From positions 62,001 to 126,000 of the forward strand of contig NZ_JAROCY010000009.1 in the NCBI RefSeq assembly GCF_029436685.1: DNA of 64,000 bases, given 5' to 3'. Under the pieces are notes generated by a model, which ran no database searches, was not told the origin of the DNA, and was given only the letters and a program-made list of their open reading frames with translations. The translations under genes and the position numbers were made by a program. Below are positions 1 through 7,548 of this stretch, in pieces. This DNA comes from Novosphingobium cyanobacteriorum. GTDB lineage: Bacteria > Pseudomonadota > Alphaproteobacteria > Sphingomonadales > Sphingomonadaceae. How positions within the stretch are numbered: the stretch's first letter is position 1; every line of letters begins with the position of its first letter.

Positions 1-371
1 GTGTTGGCCGTGCTGCGCACCATGCCTGCCACGGCGGGATCGTCGGTCAACGGATTGCGATAGGCGCCGAACAGCGCCTTGCCCGCCTCGCGTTCGGCCA
101 CGAACTTGCGCGTGCGGACCCAGCGCTGCTTCAGCGAAACCGTACCGCCGCCAAAGCCGAAGCGGCTCACCATGCCATCGCCGTTGAACCAGATGTCGTC
201 CCCGGCCAGCGGCGGAAACTGCGGATCGGGCGCCACGCGGAAGAAGGCGCCTGCCAGATCCATCGGCACGGCACCGCCGATCACCTCCAGCCGGGGAACG
301 TCAGCCTCGATACCGGAAGGGGCGAAGATCCCCGTGAAGTTTGCCGTCTGCGGAAATTGCACGCCTGACAC
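1..371 (-). CDS. Carotenoid oxygenase family protein (stilbene/carotenoid cleavage type), N-terminal part
   Basis: Only the first ~123 codons are inside the window; the gene runs off the left edge. The visible part has the RPE65/carotenoid-oxygenase opening: a GGAVPMDLAGAFFRVAP stretch followed by DIWFNGDGMVSRF, the family's 'F-D/N-G-D-G-M' signature. Members are Fe(II) dioxygenases that split a double bond in carotenoids or lignin-type stilbenes; in sphingomonads stilbenes are common substrates. The iron-binding histidines lie further on and cannot be checked. No ATG is in frame: GTG at 371 is favoured, with GTG 362 and TTG 398 as alternatives. The TTG would sit inside an operator-like motif. 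It is divergent from a MarR gene. Confidence 0.8.
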   Translation of the reverse strand, partial: MSGVQFPQTANFTGIFAPSGIEADVPRLEVIGGAVPMDLAGAFFRVAPDPQFPPLAGDDIWFNGDGMVSRFGFGGGTVSLKQRWVRTRKFVAEREAGKALFGAYRNPLTDDPAVAGMVRSTAN

Positions 372-386
372 CGCCGTCCCATTTTC

Positions 387-398
387 TTGATTGCTCAA
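387..398. promoter_or_regulatory. TTGA-N4-TCAA operator candidate 1
   Basis: TTGATTGCTCAA is an exact inverted repeat (TTGA, 4 nt, TCAA). It lies between the divergent carotenoid-oxygenase gene and the MarR gene. A second copy is centred exactly 20 bp away and a third sits between the two DUF3237 genes. This arrangement suits a dimeric MarR-family repressor. The assignment to the adjacent MarR protein is inference. Confidence 0.55.
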
Positions 399-406
399 CG
401 AGAAGA

Positions 407-418
407 TTGATTAGTCAA
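407..418. promoter_or_regulatory. TTGA-N4-TCAA operator candidate 2
   Basis: TTGATTAGTCAA is an exact TTGA-N4-TCAA inverted repeat. Its centre is 20 bp from that of the first copy, so two dimers would bind nearly the same face of the helix. It is on the upstream side of both divergent genes. Confidence 0.55.
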
Positions 419-528
419 GGATGGCGCTTGCTGGCAAGCACTTTCTGTGGTTGGGTCGACCGGCTATGGCATCGCGGCAGATGGCGCCGGCCGGCAAGCC
501 GCGCCCCGGCCGGACTCTCAGGTGGAAC

Positions 529-1089
529 ATGCAGGCAAGTGACGACGCGAAGATGGCCCATCCGGCCGGGACTGGCGGAATGGGCGGGGATACGCCGCCT
601 GCGGATGATATCGCCCTGCCGGGCTGGGCGATCACCGGGCTGGACTATCCCACCTTCCGCATCGGCCTGTTGGCCAAGGTGATGGACCGCCTGACCATCC
701 GCGATCTGATGGACACCGATGGGCTGACTTATGCCGAATGGCGCGTGCTGGTCCGGCTCGCTGCGGTCGAGGACGGCGGCACCCCCGGTCGCGTGGCCGA
801 ACTCGCCTGGGCGGACCTTGCCGAAGTCAGCCGGGCAATCGGCTCGCTTGAGCGCAAGGGCCTGGTCGAACGGCACAAGAACCCAAAGGACCTCAGGACC
901 TCGATCCTGCACCTCACGGCCCGCGGCCGGGCGCAGCATGAAGCGACGCTTGCCCGGCGCAACGCCTTTCACGAAAACCTGCTCGCCGGGCTCAACACGG
1001 CGGAGCGGGCCCAGCTTGATGAGCTGCTTTCCAGGATCGGCGCACAGTTGCACATCTCGCCCCCCGCCGGGACTCACCGCACCGCGTAG
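529..1089 (+). CDS. MarR family transcriptional regulator
   Basis: Winged-helix DNA-binding protein of about 186 aa. With ATG 529 as start, a proline/glycine-rich N-terminal tail (residues 1-35) is followed by a MarR core. The helix-turn-helix spans about residues 85-110 (VAELAWADLAEVSRAIGSLERKGLV) and the wing about 115-130 (RHKNPKDLRTSILHLTARG). A longer reading from 421 exists, but ATG 529 has AGGTGG just upstream and leaves room for a promoter after the operator pair at 387-418. It is divergent from the carotenoid-oxygenase gene and its end overlaps the converging DUF3237 gene by 16 bp. It probably represses itself and its neighbours in response to an aromatic ligand (inference). Confidence 0.85.
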   Translation: MQASDDAKMAHPAGTGGMGGDTPPADDIALPGWAITGLDYPTFRIGLLAKVMDRLTIRDLMDTDGLTYAEWRVLVRLAAVEDGGTPGRVAELAWADLAEVSRAIGSLERKGLVERHKNPKDLRTSILHLTARGRAQHEATLARRNAFHENLLAGLNTAERAQLDELLSRIGAQLHISPPAGTHRTA

Positions 1090-1559
1090 TATCGGAACAG
1101 CGAATGGTCGGGCTCCGCGCTCCCTTCCGCGGCGGGGCGGCGAACGCCCTTGCCGATGATCACCGTGCGGTTCAGCCATTCGTGCGGACCATCGGGCGCG
1201 CGGAAATAGGGGGTGCAGCGGAAATAGGGTGGCACCGGATCGTGGCCTGGCCGCTCCAGCATTCCGTGCACATAGCCAAGGTTGCGGATGTAGATCAGCG
1301 CACCGTCGTCGGCCTCGATCATGTAGTGCGCGTTCAGTTCCACCACGCCATCGGTGCGGATCATGGGCCAGTCGGCCCCGCTGTGGTCCACCAGCTTGCC
1401 CTGCAGCCTCGGGCCGCTGACAGTGCTTCCCGCACCCACCGAGGTATAGGCAAAGCGCGGCCCGTCGCGATGGATAGGCTCGGTCGACCAGCGCCGGTCG
1501 AAGTTGATCCGGATGTCGAACACATGTTCGAGGCGGAGGGAAAGGTCGATCTGGTCCAA
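1074..1559 (-). CDS. DUF3237 family protein (paralogue A)
   Basis: Small protein of about 161 aa recognised as DUF3237 by the core DGVVELNAHYMIEADDG, the following IYIRNLGY, and the late block Y-FRAPDGPHEWLN. DUF3237 proteins are predicted beta-barrel proteins without an assigned reaction. Start: the frame stays open to TTG 1619, but TTG 1559 has an AGGAAG ribosome site about 6 nt upstream and starts right before the conserved LRLEHVFDI segment. That start leaves a 107-bp intergenic region with an operator motif in its centre. It is divergent from a second DUF3237 gene. Confidence 0.8.
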   Translation of the reverse strand: MDQIDLSLRLEHVFDIRINFDRRWSTEPIHRDGPRFAYTSVGAGSTVSGPRLQGKLVDHSGADWPMIRTDGVVELNAHYMIEADDGALIYIRNLGYVHGMLERPGHDPVPPYFRCTPYFRAPDGPHEWLNRTVIIGKGVRRPAAEGSAEPDHSLFRYYAVR

Positions 1560-1607
1560 GAAGGGCTTCCTGCTGATGCTTCGCCGCTGGCGGCGCGACA
1601 ATGATGC

Positions 1608-1619
1608 TTGATCAATCAA
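1608..1619. promoter_or_regulatory. TTGA-N4-TCAA operator candidate 3
   Basis: TTGATCAATCAA is the third exact TTGA-N4-TCAA in the first 1.7 kb. It lies midway between the favoured starts of the two divergent DUF3237 genes (1559 and 1667). It could control both genes and links them to the MarR/carotenoid-oxygenase pair. The repeat is visible; its function is inferred. Confidence 0.5.
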
Positions 1620-1666
1620 ATAAGATCACTATGCAAGCCACTTCGACATCCGCAGGGAGATCCAGG

Positions 1667-2149
1667 TTGATTGATTGGCAGCCCTTTGCCCCCAGGTTCC
1701 GCTATGCGTTCTCGATCGCGCTGACGCTGGGCAAGCCCTATTGGCTGAAGCCCACCACCATGGGGGCCACCCGCGCGGGCGTCTATGCGGTGGAAGGCGA
1801 GGTGGAGGGGCCCGGCATCAAGGGCCGCGTCATTCCGATGAGCGGTGGCGACTGGCCGCTGCTTCGCCCCGACGGGGTGATCGATTTCGATGCACGCTAC
1901 ATGCTCGAACTCGATGACGGCACGATCATCTACATGCAGAACCGCGGCTACCGCTGGGCCTATACCGAGGAAGTTGCCGAACGCATGGCCCGCAACGAAC
2001 ATGCCGAGCCGCACGAATACTACATGCGGGTATCGCCCAAGTTCGACGTACCCGAAGGCCCGCACGACTGGCTGGCGCGCCATGTGTTCGTCGGCGTGGC
2101 CGAGAAGATACCGGGCGCCAACCGCATCCATTACTTCGTGGTGGAATGA
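1667..2149 (+). CDS. DUF3237 family protein (paralogue B)
   Basis: Second DUF3237 protein, about 160 aa. The shared core reads DGVIDFDARYMLELDDG followed by IYMQNRGYRW, and the C-terminal block is F-DVPEGPHDWLARHVFVG. It is clearly a diverged paralogue of the neighbour at 1074-1559. The frame is open from ATG 1601 and ATG 1631. I favour TTG 1667, which has AGGGAG 7 nt upstream and starts just before the conserved F-PRFRYAFSIALTL segment; the 1601 start would overlap the operator and the opposite gene. Biochemical role unknown. Its position suggests a job in catabolism of the carotenoid-oxygenase product. Confidence 0.8.
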   Translation: MIDWQPFAPRFRYAFSIALTLGKPYWLKPTTMGATRAGVYAVEGEVEGPGIKGRVIPMSGGDWPLLRPDGVIDFDARYMLELDDGTIIYMQNRGYRWAYTEEVAERMARNEHAEPHEYYMRVSPKFDVPEGPHDWLARHVFVGVAEKIPGANRIHYFVVE

Positions 2150-2189
2150 TCCCCATCCGTCTGGGGGCGGCGCCCGGTCAAAACCCGCG

Positions 2190-3659
2190 TCAGCGCAGCC
2201 CTTCGCAGACGAACTTGAATTCAAGATAGTCGTCCATCCCGTGGCGTGAGCCTTCGCGACCGATGCCGGATTCCTTGATCCCGCCGAACGGGCCTGTTTC
2301 AGTGGAGATCAGTCCCGTGTTCGCACCCACGATCCCGTATTCCAGCGCACGCTGCACACGTACGATGCGGGCATGGTCACGCGTGTAGAAATAGGCGGCA
2401 AGGCCCGCGCTGCTGTCATTGGCGAACGCCACCGCCTGCTCCTCGGTGTCGAAAGTCACCAGGCCCGCCACCGGTCCGAACGTTTCTTCGCGACACAGCA
2501 ACGCGTCTGCCGGCACATCGTCGATCACCGTGGGTGCGAAGAACGCACCCGCACTTTCGATGCGCGATCCGCCCACCAGCACGCGACCGCCGCGCGACAC
2601 GGCATCGGCCACGTGGCGTGCCACCTTTTCCACTGCCGCGTCGTTGATCAGCGGGCCCTGCGTCACCCCCGGCTCGGTGCCGCAACCGGGCGTCAGCCTG
2701 GCCACTTCGACGGCAAGCTTTTCGGCGAAGAGCGGCTTGATGCCGCGCTGGACGTAGATCCGGTTCGCACAGACGCAGGTCTGGCCGCTGTTGCGAAACT
2801 TCGATGCGATCACACCCGCCACGGCGGCATCGACATCGGCATCGTCGAACACCAGGAATGGCGCGTTTCCTCCCAGTTCAAGCGAGACACGCTTTACCGT
2901 GTCCATGCAGCGCGCGGCCAGCATCTTGCCCACCGCGGTCGATCCGGTGAAGGTGAACTTGCGCACACGGGGATCGCTGGTCAGCACGTCGCCGATCGGG
3001 GCGGGCTGGCCTGTCACCACGTTGAACGCCCCTGCCGGAATGCCGGCAGTCTGGCCCAGATCCGCCAGCGCCAGCGCGGTGAAGGGGGTCAGTTCGGACG
3101 GCTTGAGCACCACGGTGCAGCCTGCCGCCAGTGCGGGCGCAACCTTGCGGGTGATCATCGCCGCCGGAAAGTTCCACGGCGTAACGGCCCCGACCACGCC
3201 CACTGGCTCACGCAGCACCATCAGCCGGCGCGATTCTTCCGAGGCGAGCACATCGCCATTGATCCTGCGGGCCTCTTCGGCAAACCAGCGCACAAAGGCG
3301 GCGGCATAGCCGATCTCGCCCACAGCTTCTGCTAGGGGCTTGCCCTGTTCGGCCACCAGCAGGCGCGCCAGCGCCTGTTGATTGGCAATGATCGCGTCGT
3401 ACCAGCGCAGCAGCACATTGGCGCGCTCCAGCGGTGAGACCCTGCGCCAGTCCTGCAAGGCTGCCTGGGCCGCCTCCACCGCCGTCAGCGCGGCGTCTGC
3501 GCCAAGGTCGGGGACGCTGCCGATGACCTTGCCCGTGGCTGGGTCGGTCACCGCGATACGGTCCGGTCCGTTCACCCACTTGCCTGCGATGAAGGCATTC
3601 TGCCTCAGCAGTTCGTGATGGATGGGCGATTGGTCGGCGCTGCGGGTTTCGGTCAGCAT
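2190..3659 (-). CDS. NAD(P)-dependent semialdehyde dehydrogenase (succinate-semialdehyde type)
   Basis: Aldehyde dehydrogenase of 489 aa oxidising an aldehyde to the acid with NAD(P)+. The general base Glu is E261 in ELGGNAP and the nucleophile Cys is C295 in SGQTCVCANR; the C-V-C arrangement is typical of the succinate/glutarate-semialdehyde branch. The cofactor-loop motif FTGSTAVGK is at about residue 237. ATG 3659 was chosen for its AAGGAGG ribosome site; a longer frame reaches 3689. A GcvA-like LysR gene lies directly upstream on the same strand. The exact substrate cannot be fixed from sequence. Confidence 0.88.
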   Translation of the reverse strand: MLTETRSADQSPIHHELLRQNAFIAGKWVNGPDRIAVTDPATGKVIGSVPDLGADAALTAVEAAQAALQDWRRVSPLERANVLLRWYDAIIANQQALARLLVAEQGKPLAEAVGEIGYAAAFVRWFAEEARRINGDVLASEESRRLMVLREPVGVVGAVTPWNFPAAMITRKVAPALAAGCTVVLKPSELTPFTALALADLGQTAGIPAGAFNVVTGQPAPIGDVLTSDPRVRKFTFTGSTAVGKMLAARCMDTVKRVSLELGGNAPFLVFDDADVDAAVAGVIASKFRNSGQTCVCANRIYVQRGIKPLFAEKLAVEVARLTPGCGTEPGVTQGPLINDAAVEKVARHVADAVSRGGRVLVGGSRIESAGAFFAPTVIDDVPADALLCREETFGPVAGLVTFDTEEQAVAFANDSSAGLAAYFYTRDHARIVRVQRALEYGIVGANTGLISTETGPFGGIKESGIGREGSRHGMDDYLEFKFVCEGLR

Positions 3660-3739
3660 GTCGGGGCCTCCTTGGGTCCCTTGTGCCATGCGGGGGTGAT
3701 GCGGTGGTGTGCAGGCGTGCGATTGGCGCTGGGTGGTGA

Positions 3740-4681
3740 CTAAAAATCACCACCCAGGTCCGAAGTCATCGCCGCTTTCAGCCATTGCCGGAACAGCGCC
3801 ACCGGCCGTTCTGACCAGCGCTCTGCGCGCATTGTCAGGAAATAGGCACCCAGCGAGACCTCGTTGAATGGCTTCGCCTGCGGCTCCACCCTGACAAGCC
3901 GACCGGACGCCAGGTCATCCCCCAGCAGAAAGGCGTTGGTCAGTGCGATGCCACGGCCATTGCGGCATTCATCCAGCACAAGGTGTGCGTGCCACAGGCG
4001 CGGGCCCGGCAGGGCATCGCCCGGCAGGGATATCCCCTGGCCGGCCAGCCAGTCCCGCCATTCGATGTCGCTTTCCTCGTGCAGCAGCCTTGCACCCAGC
4101 AGGTCCCCGGCAGAGGCAAGCGGCGGCAACGTGGCGAGATAGCCGGGGCTGCACACCGGGAAGACGCTGGGGCGCGCGAGTTCATTCGATCGCACCATCG
4201 CGGCGGCGGCCCCGCCATCGCGATAATATCGCACATCGCCATCCACTTCTGCATCGCGTGGATCTGGCGGCGCATCCGACGGGCGCAGTTCGAGCGCGAT
4301 ATCAGGAAAGGTGTCGGTAAAGCCGCGCAGTCGTGGCAGCATCCAGCGCACGGCAAGGCCGGGCACGCACCACAGAGTCAGTCTGTCGCGCCGCGCCTTG
4401 CGCAGTCGGGTGGTCTCGGCTTCAATGGCTGACAGTGCATCCGATACCGTGTGGTAGTAATGCAGGCCTGCCTCGGTCAGCCCGCCCGGCGCGCTGGCGT
4501 CGATCAGGTTGACCCCTACAAGGTTCTCCAGCGCCTTCAGATGGCGGCTGACAGCGGAATGGTCGATGCCGATAAGTGCCGCCGCGCGTCGGATTCCGCC
4601 CGTTCGGCCATAAGCCTCGAAGGCGCGCAGCCAGGCAAGGTTTGGCACGCCCGCGCGAAACGGCCCCTCCGACCCACTCAC
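3740..4681 (-). CDS. LysR family transcriptional regulator (GcvA-like)
   Basis: LTTR of about 313 aa. The N-terminal helix-turn-helix includes WLRAFEAYGRTGGIRRAAAL and IDHSAVSRHLKALE, and a GcvA-type ligand-binding domain follows (VPGLAVRWMLPRLRGFTDTFPDI, then VCSPGYLATL). GTG 4681 has GGTGGAG upstream and is favoured over GTG 4711. It is transcribed toward the semialdehyde dehydrogenase and ends 80 bp before it, so it is the likely regulator of that gene. Confidence 0.85.
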   Translation of the reverse strand: MSGSEGPFRAGVPNLAWLRAFEAYGRTGGIRRAAALIGIDHSAVSRHLKALENLVGVNLIDASAPGGLTEAGLHYYHTVSDALSAIEAETTRLRKARRDRLTLWCVPGLAVRWMLPRLRGFTDTFPDIALELRPSDAPPDPRDAEVDGDVRYYRDGGAAAAMVRSNELARPSVFPVCSPGYLATLPPLASAGDLLGARLLHEESDIEWRDWLAGQGISLPGDALPGPRLWHAHLVLDECRNGRGIALTNAFLLGDDLASGRLVRVEPQAKPFNEVSLGAYFLTMRAERWSERPVALFRQWLKAAMTSDLGGDF

Positions 4682-4828
4682 AACGCTCCACCCATGATTG
4701 TTGCTTGCCACAATTCAGCCATGCCGAACAGGTGGCGGCGCGCATGTTCCTTCCATCTGCAAGCACGGCGGCCGGGTGAGCATGGGCCGGACCTGCCTTC
4801 TCTCAACCATGGGGTTTGCCTGGCGCGG

Positions 4829-5458
4829 TCAGGCTCGCGGGGTGAAGCCATGTCCGAGGAATTCGACCAGCTTGCGGGCAATCGCATCGGGTGCGTCCTC
4901 GCCCTCGGGGTTCTGCCAGCGTGCAGGCCAGTTCAACGCACCGGCCAGCGCAAATGCGGTGAGCTTCACGTCGCCGGGGGCAAGCGAACCATCCGCCATG
5001 CCCGCGGCGATGAATCCCCGCATGTCCGCATCGATGCGACGCTTCAGGTGGCGAAAGCGGGCTCGGCTTTCCGGAGCCAGCGCCTCTTCTGCGGTCCTGA
5101 TCACGCAGCGGCCGAAGTCGTCCATGTTTATCTCGGCATAGCGCGTCAGGTAGGCAATCAGCCGGTCCGCGCCGCTGCCGGGCAGGGTGCGGCAGTGTTC
5201 GGCAAGATCGATCAGCTGCCCCAGCCCGATCACCACGCATTCCAGCAGCACCTGATCCTTGTTGCCAAGGTAATGGTAGATGGTCGGCTTCGAGATGCCG
5301 AGACTGGCGGCGACATCGTCGAGCGACGTCTGGTGGAAGCCGCGCCGGTTGAACATCTGCACCGCCGCCCGCAGCACGGCGGCGCGCTTCGCCTCACGCG
5401 CGGTGCGTTTCTGCTCGGCAGAGAGGAAGGGGGAGTCGGCTTCCGGGGCGGTGTCCAT
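4829..5458 (-). CDS. TetR family transcriptional regulator
   Basis: Regulator of about 209 aa. The TetR DNA-binding domain covers about residues 20-65, with MFNRRGFHQTSLDDVAASLG and SKPTIYHYLGNKD as the helix-turn-helix; the rest is the helical ligand domain. ATG 5458 is the first ATG before the conserved domain; the frame is open to 5506 but that would cover a palindrome. It is divergent from the acyl-CoA dehydrogenase operon. TetR proteins in this setting often sense acyl-CoAs (PsrA/FadR-like), which is inference here. Confidence 0.88.
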   Translation of the reverse strand: MDTAPEADSPFLSAEQKRTAREAKRAAVLRAAVQMFNRRGFHQTSLDDVAASLGISKPTIYHYLGNKDQVLLECVVIGLGQLIDLAEHCRTLPGSGADRLIAYLTRYAEINMDDFGRCVIRTAEEALAPESRARFRHLKRRIDADMRGFIAAGMADGSLAPGDVKLTAFALAGALNWPARWQNPEGEDAPDAIARKLVEFLGHGFTPRA

Positions 5459-5499
5459 GCAATACAGGGAGTTGACAGAAAACGCGTGCGAACGCAATC

Positions 5500-5511
5500 T
5501 ACTCATGAGTA
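5500..5511. promoter_or_regulatory. TetR-type palindromic operator
   Basis: TACTCATGAGTA is a perfect 12-bp palindrome between the TetR gene and the divergent acyl-CoA dehydrogenase gene. It sits about 22 bp upstream of the dehydrogenase start and 42 bp upstream of the TetR start, a good position to repress both. Confidence 0.5.
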
Positions 5512-5532
5512 TAGTATAAGCGAACGAGTGTG

Positions 5533-6666
5533 ATGATTCTCACCGAAACCCAGATTGCCGTGCGCGACATGGTGCGTGATTTCGCGCAGGAGCGGCTTCT
5601 GCCCCGTTCCGCAGCCTTCGAGGCGGCCAAGGGCTATCCCGATGACCTCTGGGCCGAACTGTCCGGACTTGGGCTGATGGGCATGATCGCACCCGCCGAA
5701 GCGGGCGGGGCCGGGCTGGACAGCGTGTCCTACGCGCTGGCGCTGGTCGAGATCGCGGCAGGGGACGGAGCGCTGTCCACCATCGTTTCGATCCACAACA
5801 GCCTGATCGTCGGCGGCCTGCTGAAGCTGGGCACTCCAGCGCAGCAGACGCGCTATCTTCCGGACCTGATCGGCGGGCGCGCGACCGGTGCCTTCGCCCT
5901 GACAGAATCTGACGCCGGATCCGATGCCTCTGCCATGCGCACCCGCGCGGTGAAGGTGGAGGGCGGCTGGCGGCTCAACGGCGCCAAGCAGTTCATTTCC
6001 AACGGCCGCATTGCCAAGGTGGCGATTGTCTTCGCCGTGACCGATCCCGAAGCGGGCAAGCGCGGCATGACCGCGTTCCTCGTGCCGACCGACAGCCCGG
6101 GCTATGCGGTTGACAAAGTGGAGCACAAGCTTGGCCAGAACGCGTCGGACACGTGCGCCATCCGTTTCGACGATGTGTTCGTGCCCGATGACATGGTGCT
6201 GGGCGCCGTGGGCGAGGGCTATCGCATCGCCCTTTCCAATCTGGAGGCCGGGCGCATCGGCATTGCCGCGCAGTGCATCGGCATGGCGCAGGCGGCGCTG
6301 GAGATCGCGATCCGCTATGCGAAGGAGCGCAAGAGCTTTGGCCAGGCGATCATCGAACATCAGGCGGTGGGCCATCGGCTGGCTGGTCTTGCCGCAAAGC
6401 TTGAGGCGGCGCGCCAGCTCGTGCTCCATGCAGCGGCGGTTAAGGACAGCGGTGCATCGTGCCTGACCGAGGCCTCGATGGCCAAGCTGGTTGCCTCTGA
6501 AACGGCCGAGGAGGTCGTGTCGGGCGCTTTGCAGACACTCGGTGGCTATGGCTATCTTGAGGAATACGGCGTGGCGCGCATCTACCGTGATATGCGGGTT
6601 TGCCAGATCTACGAAGGTACTTCGGACATCCAGCGCATGGTCATCGCCCGCGCGCTTGCTGCCTGA
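5533..6666 (+). CDS. Acyl-CoA dehydrogenase (short/branched-chain type)
   Basis: FAD-dependent acyl-CoA dehydrogenase of 377 aa that introduces the alpha,beta double bond of an acyl-CoA. The FAD/substrate signature ALTESDAGSD is present and the catalytic Glu is E361 in YEGTSDIQRM, the location used by short- and branched-chain family members. ATG 5533 follows GTG 5530; the ribosome site is weak. It leads a run with an SDR (37 bp downstream) and a nitronate monooxygenase, consistent with beta-oxidation of a short branched acyl-CoA. Confidence 0.9.
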   Translation: MILTETQIAVRDMVRDFAQERLLPRSAAFEAAKGYPDDLWAELSGLGLMGMIAPAEAGGAGLDSVSYALALVEIAAGDGALSTIVSIHNSLIVGGLLKLGTPAQQTRYLPDLIGGRATGAFALTESDAGSDASAMRTRAVKVEGGWRLNGAKQFISNGRIAKVAIVFAVTDPEAGKRGMTAFLVPTDSPGYAVDKVEHKLGQNASDTCAIRFDDVFVPDDMVLGAVGEGYRIALSNLEAGRIGIAAQCIGMAQAALEIAIRYAKERKSFGQAIIEHQAVGHRLAGLAAKLEAARQLVLHAAAVKDSGASCLTEASMAKLVASETAEEVVSGALQTLGGYGYLEEYGVARIYRDMRVCQIYEGTSDIQRMVIARALAA

Positions 6667-6703
6667 AAACCAGGGCTGAATTTACCCCAACGGGAGGACT
6701 TGA

Positions 6704-7471
6704 ATGGACATCAACGGATTGGCCGCCATCGTCACCGGCGGCGCATCGGGGCTTGGCGCGGCAACGGCCGAGCTGCTGGCGGCGCGCGGCGCCAAGGTTA
6801 CGCTGTTTGATCTCAATACCGATCTTGGCCATGCCAAGGCGACCGAGATCGGCGGCCGCTTCGCCGCCGTGAACGTGACCGACGAAGACGCCGTGACGAA
6901 CGCCATTGCAGAGGCCGAGGCGGTCAACGGCAAGGCACGCATCCTCGTCAACTGCGCCGGCATCGGCCCGCCGGCCAAGGTGCTGAACCGTGATGGCAGC
7001 CCGCTGCCGCTGGCTGACTTTGCCAAGATCATCAACATCAACCTGATCGGCACCTTCAACGTGCTGTCCAAGTTCGCCAGCCGCATCCACGATGCCGATC
7101 CGCTGAACGAGGATGGCGAGCGCGGCGTGATCGTCAACACCGCCAGCGTGGCGGCGTTCGAAGGGCAGATCGGCCAGCCGGCCTATTCCGCCTCGAAAGG
7201 CGGCGTGGTCGGCATGGCGCTGCCCATCGCGCGCGAATTCGCCCGCTTCGGCATCCGCGTGAACACCATCGCGCCGGGCATCTTCTGGACCCCTCTGCTC
7301 GGCTCGCTGCCGCAGGAGGCGCAGGATTCGCTGGGCAAGCAGGTGCCGTTCCCCAGCCGCCTGGGCAAGCCGGCGGAGTATGCGAAGATGGTCGAGGCGA
7401 TCGTCACCAACCCGATGGTCAATGCCGAGGTGATCCGGCTTGACGGCGCGATCCGCATGGCGCCACGCTGA
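6704..7471 (+). CDS. SDR dehydrogenase, 3-hydroxyacyl-CoA dehydrogenase type 2-like
   Basis: Classical short-chain dehydrogenase of 255 aa. It has the complete NAD-binding motif TGGASGLG (11-18), the NCAG motif, catalytic Ser148 and Y161-S-A-S-K165. The inserted segment after NNAG and the C-terminus resemble 17-beta-HSD10/type-2 3-hydroxyacyl-CoA dehydrogenases, which oxidise 3-hydroxy(-2-methyl)acyl-CoA. A GGGAGGA ribosome site precedes ATG 6704. It follows the acyl-CoA dehydrogenase and probably works two steps later on the same substrate. Confidence 0.85.
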   Translation: MDINGLAAIVTGGASGLGAATAELLAARGAKVTLFDLNTDLGHAKATEIGGRFAAVNVTDEDAVTNAIAEAEAVNGKARILVNCAGIGPPAKVLNRDGSPLPLADFAKIININLIGTFNVLSKFASRIHDADPLNEDGERGVIVNTASVAAFEGQIGQPAYSASKGGVVGMALPIAREFARFGIRVNTIAPGIFWTPLLGSLPQEAQDSLGKQVPFPSRLGKPAEYAKMVEAIVTNPMVNAEVIRLDGAIRMAPR

Positions 7472-7548
7472 AATGGCGTACATTGAGAGCGACTGAGGGC
7501 CGGTTGAAACGGGCTGAGGCGCCTTGAGACGCGTTTAGGGAGGACTGA

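Noticed and set aside
415..1179. 254-codon minus-strand frame across the MarR gene
   Set aside because: It covers the MarR gene in antisense and the opposite gene's 3' end; no conserved segment.
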